Shown piece by piece: positions 8,569 to 16,422 of a stretch of 42,000 nt of DNA (position 1 is the stretch's first letter; the number at the start of each line of letters is the position of its first letter). Both the position numbers and the translations under genes were made by a program. This DNA is from Alistipes sp. (lineage in GTDB: Bacteria > Bacteroidota > Bacteroidia > Bacteroidales > Rikenellaceae), in the NCBI GenBank assembly GCA_017531305.1, contig JAFXLG010000072.1, positions 1 through 42,000 on the forward strand. The letters run 5' to 3'. The notes below the pieces were generated by a model, which was given only the letters and a program-made list of their open reading frames with translations, did not search any database and was not told the DNA's origin.

Positions 8569-8573
8569 GGAGG
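8569..8573 (+). promoter_or_regulatory. Strong Shine-Dalgarno before korB
   Basis: AAAGGAGGAG contains GGAGG 8 bases before the korB ATG (8582). Such a site is uncommon in this genome and fixes the korB start; it may help equalise KorA and KorB synthesis. Confidence 0.6.
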
Positions 8574-8581
8574 AGAATACA

Positions 8582-9613
8582 ATGGCAGAATATAAATATA
8601 CACCAGCAGATTTTAAGAGTGACCAGATCGTAAAGTGGTGCCCCGGATGTGGTGATCACGCGATTCTGAATGCCGTACAGCGTGCTTTGCCTGAGGTGGC
8701 AGAGAAGTTGGGCATACCTCACAATAAATTCACCTTTGTTTCGGGTATCGGCTGTTCGTCTCGTTTTATATATTACATGAAGATCTTCGGCTTCCACACT
8801 ATTCATGGTCGTGCAAATGCCGTAGCGACAGGTATTAAGGTGGCAAATCCAGATCTTTCGGTTTGGGTATGTTCGGGTGATGGTGACTCGCTCGCCATCG
8901 GAGGTAACCACTTCATACACGCCATACGCCGCAACATAGATCTTAACATGATTCTCTTCAACAACGAGATCTATGGTCTAACAAAAGGACAGTATTCACC
9001 TACCACAAAACTGGGCAAGATCACCAAGACCTCGCCTTTCGGTACGGTAGAGAAACCATTTAACCCCGGTGAGTTGGTAATCGGAGCCAAAGGTACATTC
9101 TTCGCGCGTACGATTGACATGGAGGTGATGCTTACCAAGGATTGTTTGGTGGCAGCAGCCGAGCATAAGGGAATGGCGGTAGTAGAGGCTTTGGTGAATT
9201 GTGTAATCTTCAACGACAAGACTCACGCTCTGTTTGCAGGCGACAAGGCTACACGTACAGAAAACACCATCACGCTCCGTCACGGCGAGAAGATGCTCTT
9301 TGGCAAGGATAATCAGAAGGGATTGGTATTTGAGAATATGCGTCTGAAGGTGGTAACAATCGGCGAGGATGGTTATACTTTGGACGATGTGTTGACTCAT
9401 GACGCACACACCGAGGACACCACCCTACACTCGATGCTTGCAGCCATGAAGTATCCAGAATATCCTGTTGCTGTGGGTGTGATTCGCGATGTGAAGGATG
9501 CTCAAATATATGACGAGAAGGTCGAGGAGCAGGTTAAAGAGGTGCAGGCTACATCGAAGATCAAGTGTGTGGATGATCTCTTACGCTCGGGCGAGACTTG
9601 GGAGATTGAGTAA
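8582..9613 (+). CDS. korB: 2-oxoacid:ferredoxin oxidoreductase beta subunit, TPP-binding (KorB)
   Basis: The 343-residue partner of KorA, carrying the thiamine diphosphate and Fe-S site. Near the N-terminus WCPGCGDHAI has Cys20 and Cys23 of the cluster-binding motif. The TPP/Mg2+ motif is GDGDSLAIGGNHFIHAIRRN with a downstream FNNEIYGLTKGQ segment that completes the cofactor pocket. The length is normal for two-subunit enzymes of this family. It directly follows korA and ends before a near-ideal terminator, so the operon is just korAB with no ferredoxin-like delta subunit in the window. In gut Bacteroidales the enzyme links the partial TCA branch to ferredoxin pools. Confidence 0.93.
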   Translation: MAEYKYTPADFKSDQIVKWCPGCGDHAILNAVQRALPEVAEKLGIPHNKFTFVSGIGCSSRFIYYMKIFGFHTIHGRANAVATGIKVANPDLSVWVCSGDGDSLAIGGNHFIHAIRRNIDLNMILFNNEIYGLTKGQYSPTTKLGKITKTSPFGTVEKPFNPGELVIGAKGTFFARTIDMEVMLTKDCLVAAAEHKGMAVVEALVNCVIFNDKTHALFAGDKATRTENTITLRHGEKMLFGKDNQKGLVFENMRLKVVTIGEDGYTLDDVLTHDAHTEDTTLHSMLAAMKYPEYPVAVGVIRDVKDAQIYDEKVEEQVKEVQATSKIKCVDDLLRSGETWEIE

Positions 9614-9637
9614 AAAAGAGATACTCTACAAAAAATG

Positions 9638-9672
9638 CCCTCCGACTCAAGAGTTTGAGTCGGAGGGTTTTT
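9638..9672 (+). terminator. korAB terminator
   Basis: Perfect 13-bp stem (9638-9650 with 9655-9667), GAGT tetraloop, then TTTTT. Confidence 0.95.
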
Positions 9673-9717
9673 ACTAACCTAAATATTACTCACAAAACGC
9701 ATCTACAACAGAGAGAA

Positions 9718-10155
9718 TTAATAATCTATATCTACTACTTTGAAATTGCGATCAAACTCAAGCTCTATGCGGCTCGACAACGATATTTCATAGCCCTTGC
9801 GCATACGCTCGATCTTAACGATTTTAGCATCAGGGTATTTCTGGGCAACATAATCTTTAATCTGCTTAGGAACAATCGCTCCAGGTACCTGACCATACTT
9901 ACAATCAACTTGCTTCCACTCTCCCGATGAGCTAAAATCCAACATTGCGCCATTAACAAGAACTACCTCATATTCATTATAGAGCATTTCGGAATCCTCC
10001 TTTGCAAGTGAAACCTTCACATCCGCAAAATGAGTCTTCAAGAAACTCTGCGCCTTGTCTGGCAACTCATTAACCTCGATTGGACGGTCAACTCCCGCGC
10101 AAGCAACTCCCAGAGCAAAAACTGAAATAGCTGCTGTCAAAATCATCTTTCTCAT
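9718..10155 (-). CDS. Secreted PepSY-like domain protein
   Basis: A 145-residue protein starting at MRKMILTAAISVFALG, with an N-terminal signal peptide ending around ACAG. The start at 10155 was chosen over an upstream ATG because only it places the signal sequence at the terminus. The rest has two PepSY-like/BLIP-like half-repeats: an LPDKAQSFLKTHF helix followed by strands ending in LDFSSSGEW, and a second VPKQIKDYVAQKYPDAKI helix followed by strands ending in ELEFDRNFKVVDIDY. In Bacteroidota such proteins (DUF2874 type) are periplasmic and often sit near two-component systems, as here. Molecular function is unknown; an inhibitor or ligand-sensing role is only inferred. Confidence 0.8.
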   Translation of the reverse strand: MRKMILTAAISVFALGVACAGVDRPIEVNELPDKAQSFLKTHFADVKVSLAKEDSEMLYNEYEVVLVNGAMLDFSSSGEWKQVDCKYGQVPGAIVPKQIKDYVAQKYPDAKIVKIERMRKGYEISLSSRIELEFDRNFKVVDIDY

Positions 10156-10310
10156 AACCAAAATTTCATTTAATTGTTTAATATTTATAATTCTTTTCCT
10201 AAGACAAAGATTAAACATGATTATGAAATGAATTTGAAATTATTATATTTTTTGCGATTTTTCTTAAAATTTCCGCATTTTGCGGGTTAAAACCATAAAA
10301 AACATCACTT

Positions 10311-10370
10311 CATCACTCCTGTGAGGGTGTTTTATTAGCGGGATACACCCCGAAGGGAATTCAAAATTAG
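10311..10370 (+). repeat. Hairpin-bearing intergenic repeat, copy A
   Basis: Aligns with copy B over about 60 bases. It opens with CATCACTCC, contains a CACTC/GGGTG stem (one G-T pair), then TTTTATTA, a C/G-rich block and GAAGGGAATTCAA. It has no coding potential and no transposase is nearby, so it may be a small non-autonomous or REP-like element. Confidence 0.55.
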
Positions 10371-10443
10371 AATTTGAGCTCTCCACTTTATGGTATTATT
10401 TAGCGTAGAGATGCCAATCAGCACTCGTTACACTCGGCTGTGG

Positions 10444-10503
10444 CATGACACCTCTAAGAGGTGCTTTATTAATAGGGAGCGAACCCGAGGGAATTCAAGA
10501 TTC
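10444..10503 (+). repeat. Hairpin-bearing intergenic repeat, copy B
   Basis: Second copy, 133 bases after copy A. The hairpin is CACCTC-TAA-GAGGTG, followed by CTTTATTA, a G/C-rich block and GAGGGAATTCAA. The stem bases differ from copy A but pairing is kept, which suggests the fold matters. Confidence 0.55.
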
Positions 10504-10598
10504 AAAAATAGATTTTGGGCTATGACTGATAAAACAAGTTCTCACTGCGTAAAATGACTTAATATGGTAAAACATATAATTCTCCCAAGTTCGGCGAC

Positions 10599-10636
10599 AA
10601 AAAAAATACTGCTGCCAAAATCATTCGACAGCAGTA
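10599..10636 (-). terminator. Terminator of the two-component operon
   Basis: On the minus strand TACTGCTG pairs with CAGCAGTA (10629-10636 with 10607-10614), followed by eight T. It starts 3 bases after the kinase stop. Confidence 0.9.
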
Positions 10637-10639
10637 ATT

Positions 10640-11908
10640 TTAGAACTCTATAATAAAGCGATGTTTGCCCTCTAAGAAATCATACGAGAGCTTAAACTCG
10701 TAGTATTTACAGATGGATGAGACCAAAGCCAAGCCCAAACCTGTGGAGCTGGCTCGCTTAGAGGAGTGATAGAAGCGATCGAAAAGACGCTCCGAGTCAA
10801 GAACAGAGTCTCCATCATTGGTAAAATAGAGAGCGTTATCCTTAATATAAATATTGCCCTTGCCACCCTGAGGGGTGTGGAGATAGAGATTCTTAACCAG
10901 ATTTGCTATCAGAGTAGATATGAGCGACTCATTGACCTGCACCACAAAACTCTCGGGCAAAGAGACCGTAACATCGAGCTGGCAAGACGAATATACCTCG
11001 GCACAAGATTCGATATGATCGTGCAAAAGCGGCACGATATCGACCTGCGAAGTTTCGGGGAATTGACCATTCTCGATCTTGGTCAGAAGCAACAAAGTCT
11101 TGTTTAGTCGAATGGCACGACCAAGCGTGGAGTTGATCTTATACAACTCCACAGCCTGCTGTTCGCTCAAAGAGGTAGAATCCAAAAGCCACTCTACACG
11201 ATTGCCGATAATGGCAAGTGGAGTCTGCAGCTCATGCGAGGCATCACCAATGAATTGAGATTGACGGGCAAAAAGATTCTCGGAGCGCTCCATAGCCCCA
11301 TAAAATGCTTTATAGAGCTTACGAAACTCATCCACATCGGGAATCACATCAATAGGCTTAACACCTTTACCTGGGATATACTCATCAATGCGATTAAGCA
11401 ACGCATACAAAGGTCGCATTGTCGAATAAAAAACAGCTATGGTAATGATGGTACCCGTAAGCAACAGCAACACATAGAGAATAACAATCCACATCAATAT
11501 CGAGCCGAAAAGATCACTCTTTTCGAAGGTGGGAGTTGCAACCCTTAGCTCATAGAATTGTCCATGTTCATCGCTAAAGATGGTGGTTAGAACTCGAGCA
11601 GGCTCATACTCACTCTTCTCGGGGATATAGACATCGACATCGGCGAAATGATAATGAGAATGTGTGCTTGCATAGAGACTATCGACAGGAGTGATGGTAA
11701 AGGTATTATTCGAGCCATCGCCTTCGTATGGCAAATCACGACCTGCCAATTTGCGAGTAATGATCAGCGAAGCATAATCCTCCAATGCGTCATCCGCCTC
11801 ATCGCGAATCTCATCTACCATGGTATAATAGAAGAGTCCTGTCCAAAACAACAGAAGTATAGAGATCACAATGAGGATGCGGACAGCTATGCGATATATG
11901 AGATTCAT
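10640..11908 (-). CDS. Sensor histidine kinase
   Basis: A 422-residue inner-membrane sensor. It has TM1 at about residues 8-30, an approximately 105-residue periplasmic domain, TM2 at about 136-160, a HAMP-like linker, then the dimerisation/phosphoacceptor helix with His225 in FIGDASHELQTPLAI. The ATPase domain has the N-box (NLVKNLYLHTP), a D-x-G-like TNDGDSV segment, FDRFYHSS (F-box) and a TGLGLALVSS G-box, all intact. It starts 14 bases after the response-regulator stop and is followed by a terminator. The signal is unknown; a secreted PepSY-like protein encoded just downstream on the same strand could be a target or a modulator. Confidence 0.93.
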   Translation of the reverse strand: MNLIYRIAVRILIVISILLLFWTGLFYYTMVDEIRDEADDALEDYASLIITRKLAGRDLPYEGDGSNNTFTITPVDSLYASTHSHYHFADVDVYIPEKSEYEPARVLTTIFSDEHGQFYELRVATPTFEKSDLFGSILMWIVILYVLLLLTGTIITIAVFYSTMRPLYALLNRIDEYIPGKGVKPIDVIPDVDEFRKLYKAFYGAMERSENLFARQSQFIGDASHELQTPLAIIGNRVEWLLDSTSLSEQQAVELYKINSTLGRAIRLNKTLLLLTKIENGQFPETSQVDIVPLLHDHIESCAEVYSSCQLDVTVSLPESFVVQVNESLISTLIANLVKNLYLHTPQGGKGNIYIKDNALYFTNDGDSVLDSERLFDRFYHSSKRASSTGLGLALVSSICKYYEFKLSYDFLEGKHRFIIEF

Positions 11909-11922
11909 AGCGACAAAATTAC

Positions 11923-12612
11923 TTATGCAGCATCCTGCTTGATGACCAACTTATATCCAAATCCATAGACCGATGTTATCTCGATAGTGGCTCCTGCTTC
12001 GGATAGTTTGCGGCGGAGGTTTTTGATCTGGGCATAGACAAATTGGAAATTGTCGGCATCATCGGCATAATCACCCCACACAGCCTCTGCCAGCACAGCC
12101 TTATCGACCATGTGACCCGGGCGTTGCATGAAGTAGAGCAAGATATCGAACTCCTTCTTCAAAAGAGCCAACTCGCAACCATCGACCTTGACGTGGCGGC
12201 TCTCGGGAGTGAGAACGACATTACCCTTCTCGAGGGTAAGTTCACCCGCAGTTTTACCTCGTCTAAGGACACTGCGCACGCGAGCAATAAGTTCTGCCAC
12301 GTGGAATGGCTTAGCCAGATAATCATCGGCTCCATTCTCAAGACCATAGATTTTATCCTCAAGCGAATTACGGGCAGAGATAATAATCACGTTCTCTCGT
12401 TTGCCCAATTTGCGCAGATGCTCCAACAAATCCAAGCCGCTACCATCGGGGAGCATGATATCCAACAGAATACAATCGTAATTGTAGCCAGCAAGTTTGA
12501 TATCCGCTTCCGAGAAGGTAGATGCATACTCTACCACATAGCCCTCCTGCTTCAATGCACGAAGCATGATTTCACGCAAGGAGGCATCGTCTTCCACTAT
12601 TAATACTTTCAT
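11923..12612 (-). CDS. OmpR-family response regulator
   Basis: A 229-residue transcription factor. The receiver domain has the acidic pair in VEDD, phosphoacceptor Asp51 (CILLDIMLPDG) and Lys101 (YLAKPF). The C-terminal winged helix of OmpR/PhoB type contains LLKKEFDILLYFMQRPG and ends with ITSVYGFGYKL. It is the first gene of a two-gene operon with the kinase. A TAAATTTG element 31 bases upstream is a likely -7 box. Regulated genes cannot be deduced from the sequence. Confidence 0.95.
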   Translation of the reverse strand: MKVLIVEDDASLREIMLRALKQEGYVVEYASTFSEADIKLAGYNYDCILLDIMLPDGSGLDLLEHLRKLGKRENVIIISARNSLEDKIYGLENGADDYLAKPFHVAELIARVRSVLRRGKTAGELTLEKGNVVLTPESRHVKVDGCELALLKKEFDILLYFMQRPGHMVDKAVLAEAVWGDYADDADNFQFVYAQIKNLRRKLSEAGATIEITSVYGFGYKLVIKQDAA

Positions 12613-12642
12613 CTTAGGATCTGATTATGTTATATTATAAGA

Positions 12643-12650
12643 CAAATTTA
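12643..12650 (-). promoter_or_regulatory. Candidate -7 element of the two-component operon
   Basis: TAAATTTG on the minus strand, an exact TAnnTTTG match. A TCTG about 21 bases upstream is a poor -33 element. Confidence 0.5.
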
Positions 12651-12731
12651 ATATCGAATTTTGAAATAAAACAGAAATAAAGAGGTTTTTTCAGAGAATT
12701 TTATTCTATAGAAAAGAGAATCGCAGAATAC

Positions 12732-12773
12732 AAAAAAAAGAAGAGGGTATCTAAAATAGATTAGAATACCCTC
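12732..12773 (-). terminator. Terminator downstream of the antiporter gene
   Basis: On the minus strand GAGGGTAT pairs with ATACCCTC (12766-12773 with 12743-12750), followed by TTCTTTTTTTT. Confidence 0.85.
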
Positions 12774-12814
12774 AACATTAAACCTATAATACCAATTCTA
12801 TTTGGCGGAATCTG

Positions 12815-14305
12815 CTATCGCAGACTCATCACATCCTTAATACCAAGTGTAGTATATACCTCCTGCAACTCCTCCTCGCTGCGATCCGAGACAATCAGCA
12901 GACGATCACCAATAGCGATCTGAGAGCCACCTCGCGGAACGAAATATCCGCCGTCACGATAGACCATCACTACGAGGGTATTATCGGGCAAGGCTACATC
13001 TCGCAAAGTATCTCCTCGAGAGATCATCTCGGATGTAACTTCAAGCTCCGAGAAGTTACTCTTGATGCTGTCGGGAACACCCACCTTGAAAAGTGGCTCC
13101 TTCTCGACATAAGCCAAGCCCAACCAGTTTGCCATAGAGCTGACGGTAGTACCCTGAACCAAAAGCGAGATAAGCGTACAAAGGAAAACTACATTAAAAA
13201 TCAACTCACCCTCGGGCACACCCTCGACTATGGGATAGATAGCGAAGATAATCGGCACGGCTCCACGCAGACCTACCCACGAGATATACAATCGTGCTTT
13301 GGTGGTGAGCTTTCTGAATGGCAGAAGCGTCAAAAATACCGACACAGGACGACCTATCAGAATAAGGAACAGACCTACAGCACCGCCAAGGATCAGAACC
13401 TCGGGGCGAATCAACTCCTCGATATTTACCAACAGACCGATTGTAAGGAACAGGATAATTTGCGCAAGCCATGTGAATCCATCGAAGAAAGTAATCAAAT
13501 GGGCACGATGCGAGAGTTTATTATTACCCACGACAAGTCCTGAGATATAGACTGCAAGATAGCCGTTTCCCCACATAAGTTCGGTGAAAGAGAACGAAAA
13601 GAACATAAAGGCAAGCAGCAGTACCGAATAGAGCGAAGTGTTGTTCTTGATGTTAATACGGTTTATCGTAAAGACCGCCAAGCGACCTACACCATAACCC
13701 AAAGCACAACCAACTCCCATCTGAACAAAAAATTGCAATATGGCACCGCCGAGGCTTATGCCCCCATCGGTTAATGAGACCACCGACACCAAGAGTACGG
13801 TAAGCATATACGCCATCGGGTCATTACTACCACTCTCCAGCTCAAGCAACGGACGCAGATTCTGCTGCAAACCCTGCTTCTTACTTCGAAGAATGGAGAA
13901 TACCGATGCCGAATCGGTAGAGGACATGGTTGAAGCCAACAGCAAGGCTATGGGAAAGGAGAGTGCCAAACCAATCCAAGAACTGAAAAAATAGATAAAG
14001 CCGCCTACAAGCAGTGCAGTCAACGCAACGCCCACCGTAGCGAGGGTTATTCCCTGAGACAAGACAGGCTTAATCTCGGTGAATTTGGTATCCATACCAC
14101 CCGAAAAGAGGATGATACACAATGCCACCATGCCGACAAATTGAGTAAACTCGAAAGATTGGAAGTCGATAAAATGAAATCCAAAGAGCATACCCACGCC
14201 CAAGAAGAGCAACAACGAAGGTGCGCCAAACTTATATGCTAACTTACCTGCGATAACTGCTACGAAAAGCAGCATCGCCCAAACCAATAAAAGATTCTCT
14301 GTCAT
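12815..14305 (-). CDS. K+/H+ antiporter of the CPA1/NhaP2 type with RCK_C domain
   Basis: A 496-residue inner-membrane protein. About 12 hydrophobic segments span residues 5-385. The ion-binding core shows TMSSTDSASV (Asp131) and LELESGSNDPMAY (Glu157, Asn161, Asp162), the conserved acidic motif of CPA1 exchangers. The cytoplasmic C-terminus from about residue 400 is an RCK_C/TrkA_C ligand-sensing domain (SEMISRGDTLRDVALP, then GGSQIAIGDRLLIVSD). Family members expel K+ or Na+ in exchange for protons. It is followed by its own terminator and is 61 bases downstream of a two-TM protein gene on the same strand. The exact ion is not visible from sequence. Confidence 0.9.
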   Translation of the reverse strand: MTENLLLVWAMLLFVAVIAGKLAYKFGAPSLLLFLGVGMLFGFHFIDFQSFEFTQFVGMVALCIILFSGGMDTKFTEIKPVLSQGITLATVGVALTALLVGGFIYFFSSWIGLALSFPIALLLASTMSSTDSASVFSILRSKKQGLQQNLRPLLELESGSNDPMAYMLTVLLVSVVSLTDGGISLGGAILQFFVQMGVGCALGYGVGRLAVFTINRINIKNNTSLYSVLLLAFMFFSFSFTELMWGNGYLAVYISGLVVGNNKLSHRAHLITFFDGFTWLAQIILFLTIGLLVNIEELIRPEVLILGGAVGLFLILIGRPVSVFLTLLPFRKLTTKARLYISWVGLRGAVPIIFAIYPIVEGVPEGELIFNVVFLCTLISLLVQGTTVSSMANWLGLAYVEKEPLFKVGVPDSIKSNFSELEVTSEMISRGDTLRDVALPDNTLVVMVYRDGGYFVPRGGSQIAIGDRLLIVSDRSEEELQEVYTTLGIKDVMSLR

Positions 14306-14333
14306 AAAAAATCAATATATACTCCTTAAACCC

Positions 14334-14348
14334 ATAGCCAAAGGCTAT
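14334..14348. repeat. Short inverted repeat between two minus-strand genes
   Basis: ATAGCC-AAA-GGCTAT forms a 6-bp hairpin in the 61-base gap before the antiporter gene. It has no T-run and is probably not a terminator; it could stabilise an mRNA end. Confidence 0.35.
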
Positions 14349-14366
14349 TGGCAAACCCGCGCTGAG

Positions 14367-14867
14367 CTAATTCTGAATTTTCAATTCGCTCACAGGTTTC
14401 AACTCAAGATCGATATATTCAAACGCCTGAGCCGCCACAAAGCCACTCTTGGGCGAAGAATAGATAACCACAACCAATACAGATATACCATCTGATGGAA
14501 GTGTGCGCAAGGTAGTAAAATCCTTCTTAGAAAGCAAATCCAAAACAACAGATCTTTGTTCTTTTTGGAATTTAAGCTCCTCGCGTTTAAGGAAGCAACC
14601 ATCTACGTTATGATATGGATCGAGTCCCGAATCTGAAAAACGCACAAACAGCAGAACAACTCCCACTCCTACGAATGAGCCACCGAAAAGAATCAGAGCC
14701 GAAGAGAGCGTATCCAGCTCTTCGCCACCAGAGAGCATGGAATTAGCTACGAACAACGCAACGCCGATGAGTAGCACCACAACAGGTGCGAAGAGCGACT
14801 TACGGCGTTTTACGATATGATATTCAGGCAAGGCATACAACGCCTCGCTTATACTATAATTAGCCAT
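14367..14867 (-). CDS. Two-TM membrane protein of unknown function
   Basis: A 166-residue protein I do not recognise. A basic stretch (IVKRRKSLFAP) leads into TM1 (VVVLLIGVALFVANSML), a short acidic loop, TM2 (LILFGGSFVGVGVVLLFV), then an approximately 90-residue soluble C-terminal part with YSSPKSGFVAAQAFEYIDLEL. It probably faces the cytoplasm at both ends. It is upstream of the antiporter gene on the same strand and may be co-transcribed. The ATG at 14867 is the only start that gives the complete basic N-terminus. Confidence 0.75.
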   Translation of the reverse strand: MANYSISEALYALPEYHIVKRRKSLFAPVVVLLIGVALFVANSMLSGGEELDTLSSALILFGGSFVGVGVVLLFVRFSDSGLDPYHNVDGCFLKREELKFQKEQRSVVLDLLSKKDFTTLRTLPSDGISVLVVVIYSSPKSGFVAAQAFEYIDLELKPVSELKIQN

Positions 14868-15022
14868 TAATTAAAGAAATAATCTATTAAAATTCACACT
14901 CTTTCGAACAGAGTTACACACTCTCTGTCCGAAAATAAAAACCAAAATTTACACACGTTCTCACCCCTCGGCTATATTCTTAGAGCATCGAGGAGTGCAT
15001 TTTTGGAATTTATGTGATTTGG

Positions 15023-15424
15023 CTAAATACGAAGCCGACACAACGCATGCAAATAATATGCTTTGCATAGTGACGAGCGGAAATAATTGTAGTCAAAGAT
15101 ATGATTTACATGTCCCAGATGGCGACAAGGCTCGACATGAGGCACAATTTCAGATTCGGAAGAGTTACGTTGGCGAAAATGATTCGCAGGCAGAGAGGTG
15201 ACTGACTCCTCAAAGCACAAGAGAGTACGACTCCCCGCTGAGCGTAGCATATCGCTACCACACTCACGCAACATGGCAAGCTGATCGCTAAAAGAGTCGG
15301 ATGCAGAGCTTAGGCAAAGGGTTTGTGCCTGATACTTAACCGCACTCTCCTCCTGCGCTCCGCCACTAAAGAAGATCAGACAGAACGATATAAGAGAGAG
15401 CGATATGGTTAAAAATTTACGCAT
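15023..15424 (-). CDS. Small secreted orphan protein downstream of the TonB-like gene
   Basis: A 133-residue protein with a signal peptide (MRKFLTISLSLISFCLIFFS). The mature part is short, contains six cysteines and ends YYLHALCRLRI; I have an impression that similar aromatic-plus-CRLRI endings occur in small Bacteroidales secreted proteins, but cannot confirm it. It starts 8 bases after the TonB-like stop, so it is in that operon. No known domain was recognised. It could be a periplasmic peptide acting with the TonB-like transducer, or a poorly conserved ORF. Confidence 0.5.
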   Translation of the reverse strand: MRKFLTISLSLISFCLIFFSGGAQEESAVKYQAQTLCLSSASDSFSDQLAMLRECGSDMLRSAGSRTLLCFEESVTSLPANHFRQRNSSESEIVPHVEPCRHLGHVNHIFDYNYFRSSLCKAYYLHALCRLRI

Positions 15425-15432
15425 CGGCTAAA

Positions 15433-16293
15433 CTACTGTGGAACGAATGTATAGGTAATAGTACCCTCATGGCGCGCAGGGGCAGAATTATTGATGTCGA
15501 AAAGTGATGCTCGAGCCGCCTTCAAAGCCTCTTCGCGCATGACTTCATCACCGCCCGACACTACTCTTGCCGAGATAACCTCACCACCTTGATTTAAAGC
15601 TACAGCCACAACGACCTGACCTCCCGCTTCGCAACGATATGCTGGGATCACGAGGTTACGCTTGGTACGAGTAGGATTCTTAAACTCGAAACGAACGGTC
15701 ACGCCGCCCTTATATTTGGAGTCTTCGCCCTTCTTCTTATTATCATCGGTGGGATTACTGCGGTCTGCATTCAAGATAGATTCAGCTTCTCTTAATCCAG
15801 CTTCATAAGCCGCGCGGTTTGCCTCCATACCCTCGGCAATGCTCTTTGCCGATTCGTTGATCTGAGAGGTATTGGTGTTGCGATCATCTTTGAGCTCTTC
15901 GTTGAGCATGGCATCATTGGACTGAAGGTTGCGAATCTTCGACCAATCGAGATCTGATTGCTGTTTCATTTCGATCTCGCGCTCCAGACGCTCCTTCTCC
16001 TGCTGCAACTCCTCCAAAGTCTGCAAATCAACATAGATGCCTTGCATGTGAGGTCGCTTGCCAACAAGGATCTTCGCACTCAAAAATGCTATACCAAGCA
16101 CCAAATATGCTATCACCATGACACTCAAGCCCAAACGATGATCGTATGCCCACTCACCTGCATCTTGCTTACGATTCTCAAAAGGCAGATGCATGCGCTG
16201 TCGGCGTGGACGCTTAACGGCACTCTTTTCCGCATCGGGATTGGGTCTTGATGAGGGTGATATATTTGTTTTATTTGACTTTACGCCATCCAT
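15433..16293 (-). CDS. TonB-family energy transducer
   Basis: A 286-residue inner-membrane protein. It has a basic cytoplasmic N-terminus, one TM at about residues 54-73 (LGLSVMVIAYLVLGIAFLSA), a charged coiled-coil segment (EELQQEKERLEREIEMK, about 93-110), a periplasmic linker, and a C-terminal TonB-like domain from about 195 (VIPAYRCEAGGQVVVAVAL, VVSGGDEVMREEALKAA, ending in TITYTFVPQ). It would couple the proton motive force through ExbB/ExbD to outer-membrane receptors, but no exbB/exbD or receptor is in the window. It is divergent from lpxC-fabZ. Confidence 0.82.
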   Translation of the reverse strand: MDGVKSNKTNISPSSRPNPDAEKSAVKRPRRQRMHLPFENRKQDAGEWAYDHRLGLSVMVIAYLVLGIAFLSAKILVGKRPHMQGIYVDLQTLEELQQEKERLEREIEMKQQSDLDWSKIRNLQSNDAMLNEELKDDRNTNTSQINESAKSIAEGMEANRAAYEAGLREAESILNADRSNPTDDNKKKGEDSKYKGGVTVRFEFKNPTRTKRNLVIPAYRCEAGGQVVVAVALNQGGEVISARVVSGGDEVMREEALKAARASLFDINNSAPARHEGTITYTFVPQ

Positions 16294-16353
16294 ATAGAGA
16301 GTCCAATTAGTATAAAACTTGGCAAAAGTACGTTTTTTTTATGAAATATTTAT

Positions 16354-16361
16354 TATATTTG
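16354..16361 (+). promoter_or_regulatory. Candidate -7 element of the lpxC-fabZ promoter
   Basis: TATATTTG, an exact TAnnTTTG, 61 bases before the ATG. The expected -33 position is a T-tract without a clear TTTG. Confidence 0.55.
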
Positions 16362-16422
16362 TGCAATTTTATTGAGCTATACTCATTAGCAGAAGGAATT
16401 TTAAAACTAACAAAGGAATTTT

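Larger units (their letters stand above)
10156..10598. other. 443-base intergenic stretch with a duplicated hairpin repeat
   Basis: No gene is visible. It has a CCGCA-TTT-TGCGG hairpin (10273-10285), two copies of an approximately 60-bp repeat (10311-10370 and 10444-10503), and A/T-rich filler. The promoter of the PepSY-like gene should lie in its left part; AATCTTTG (minus strand, near 10210) is only a weak match to the consensus. Confidence 0.6.
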
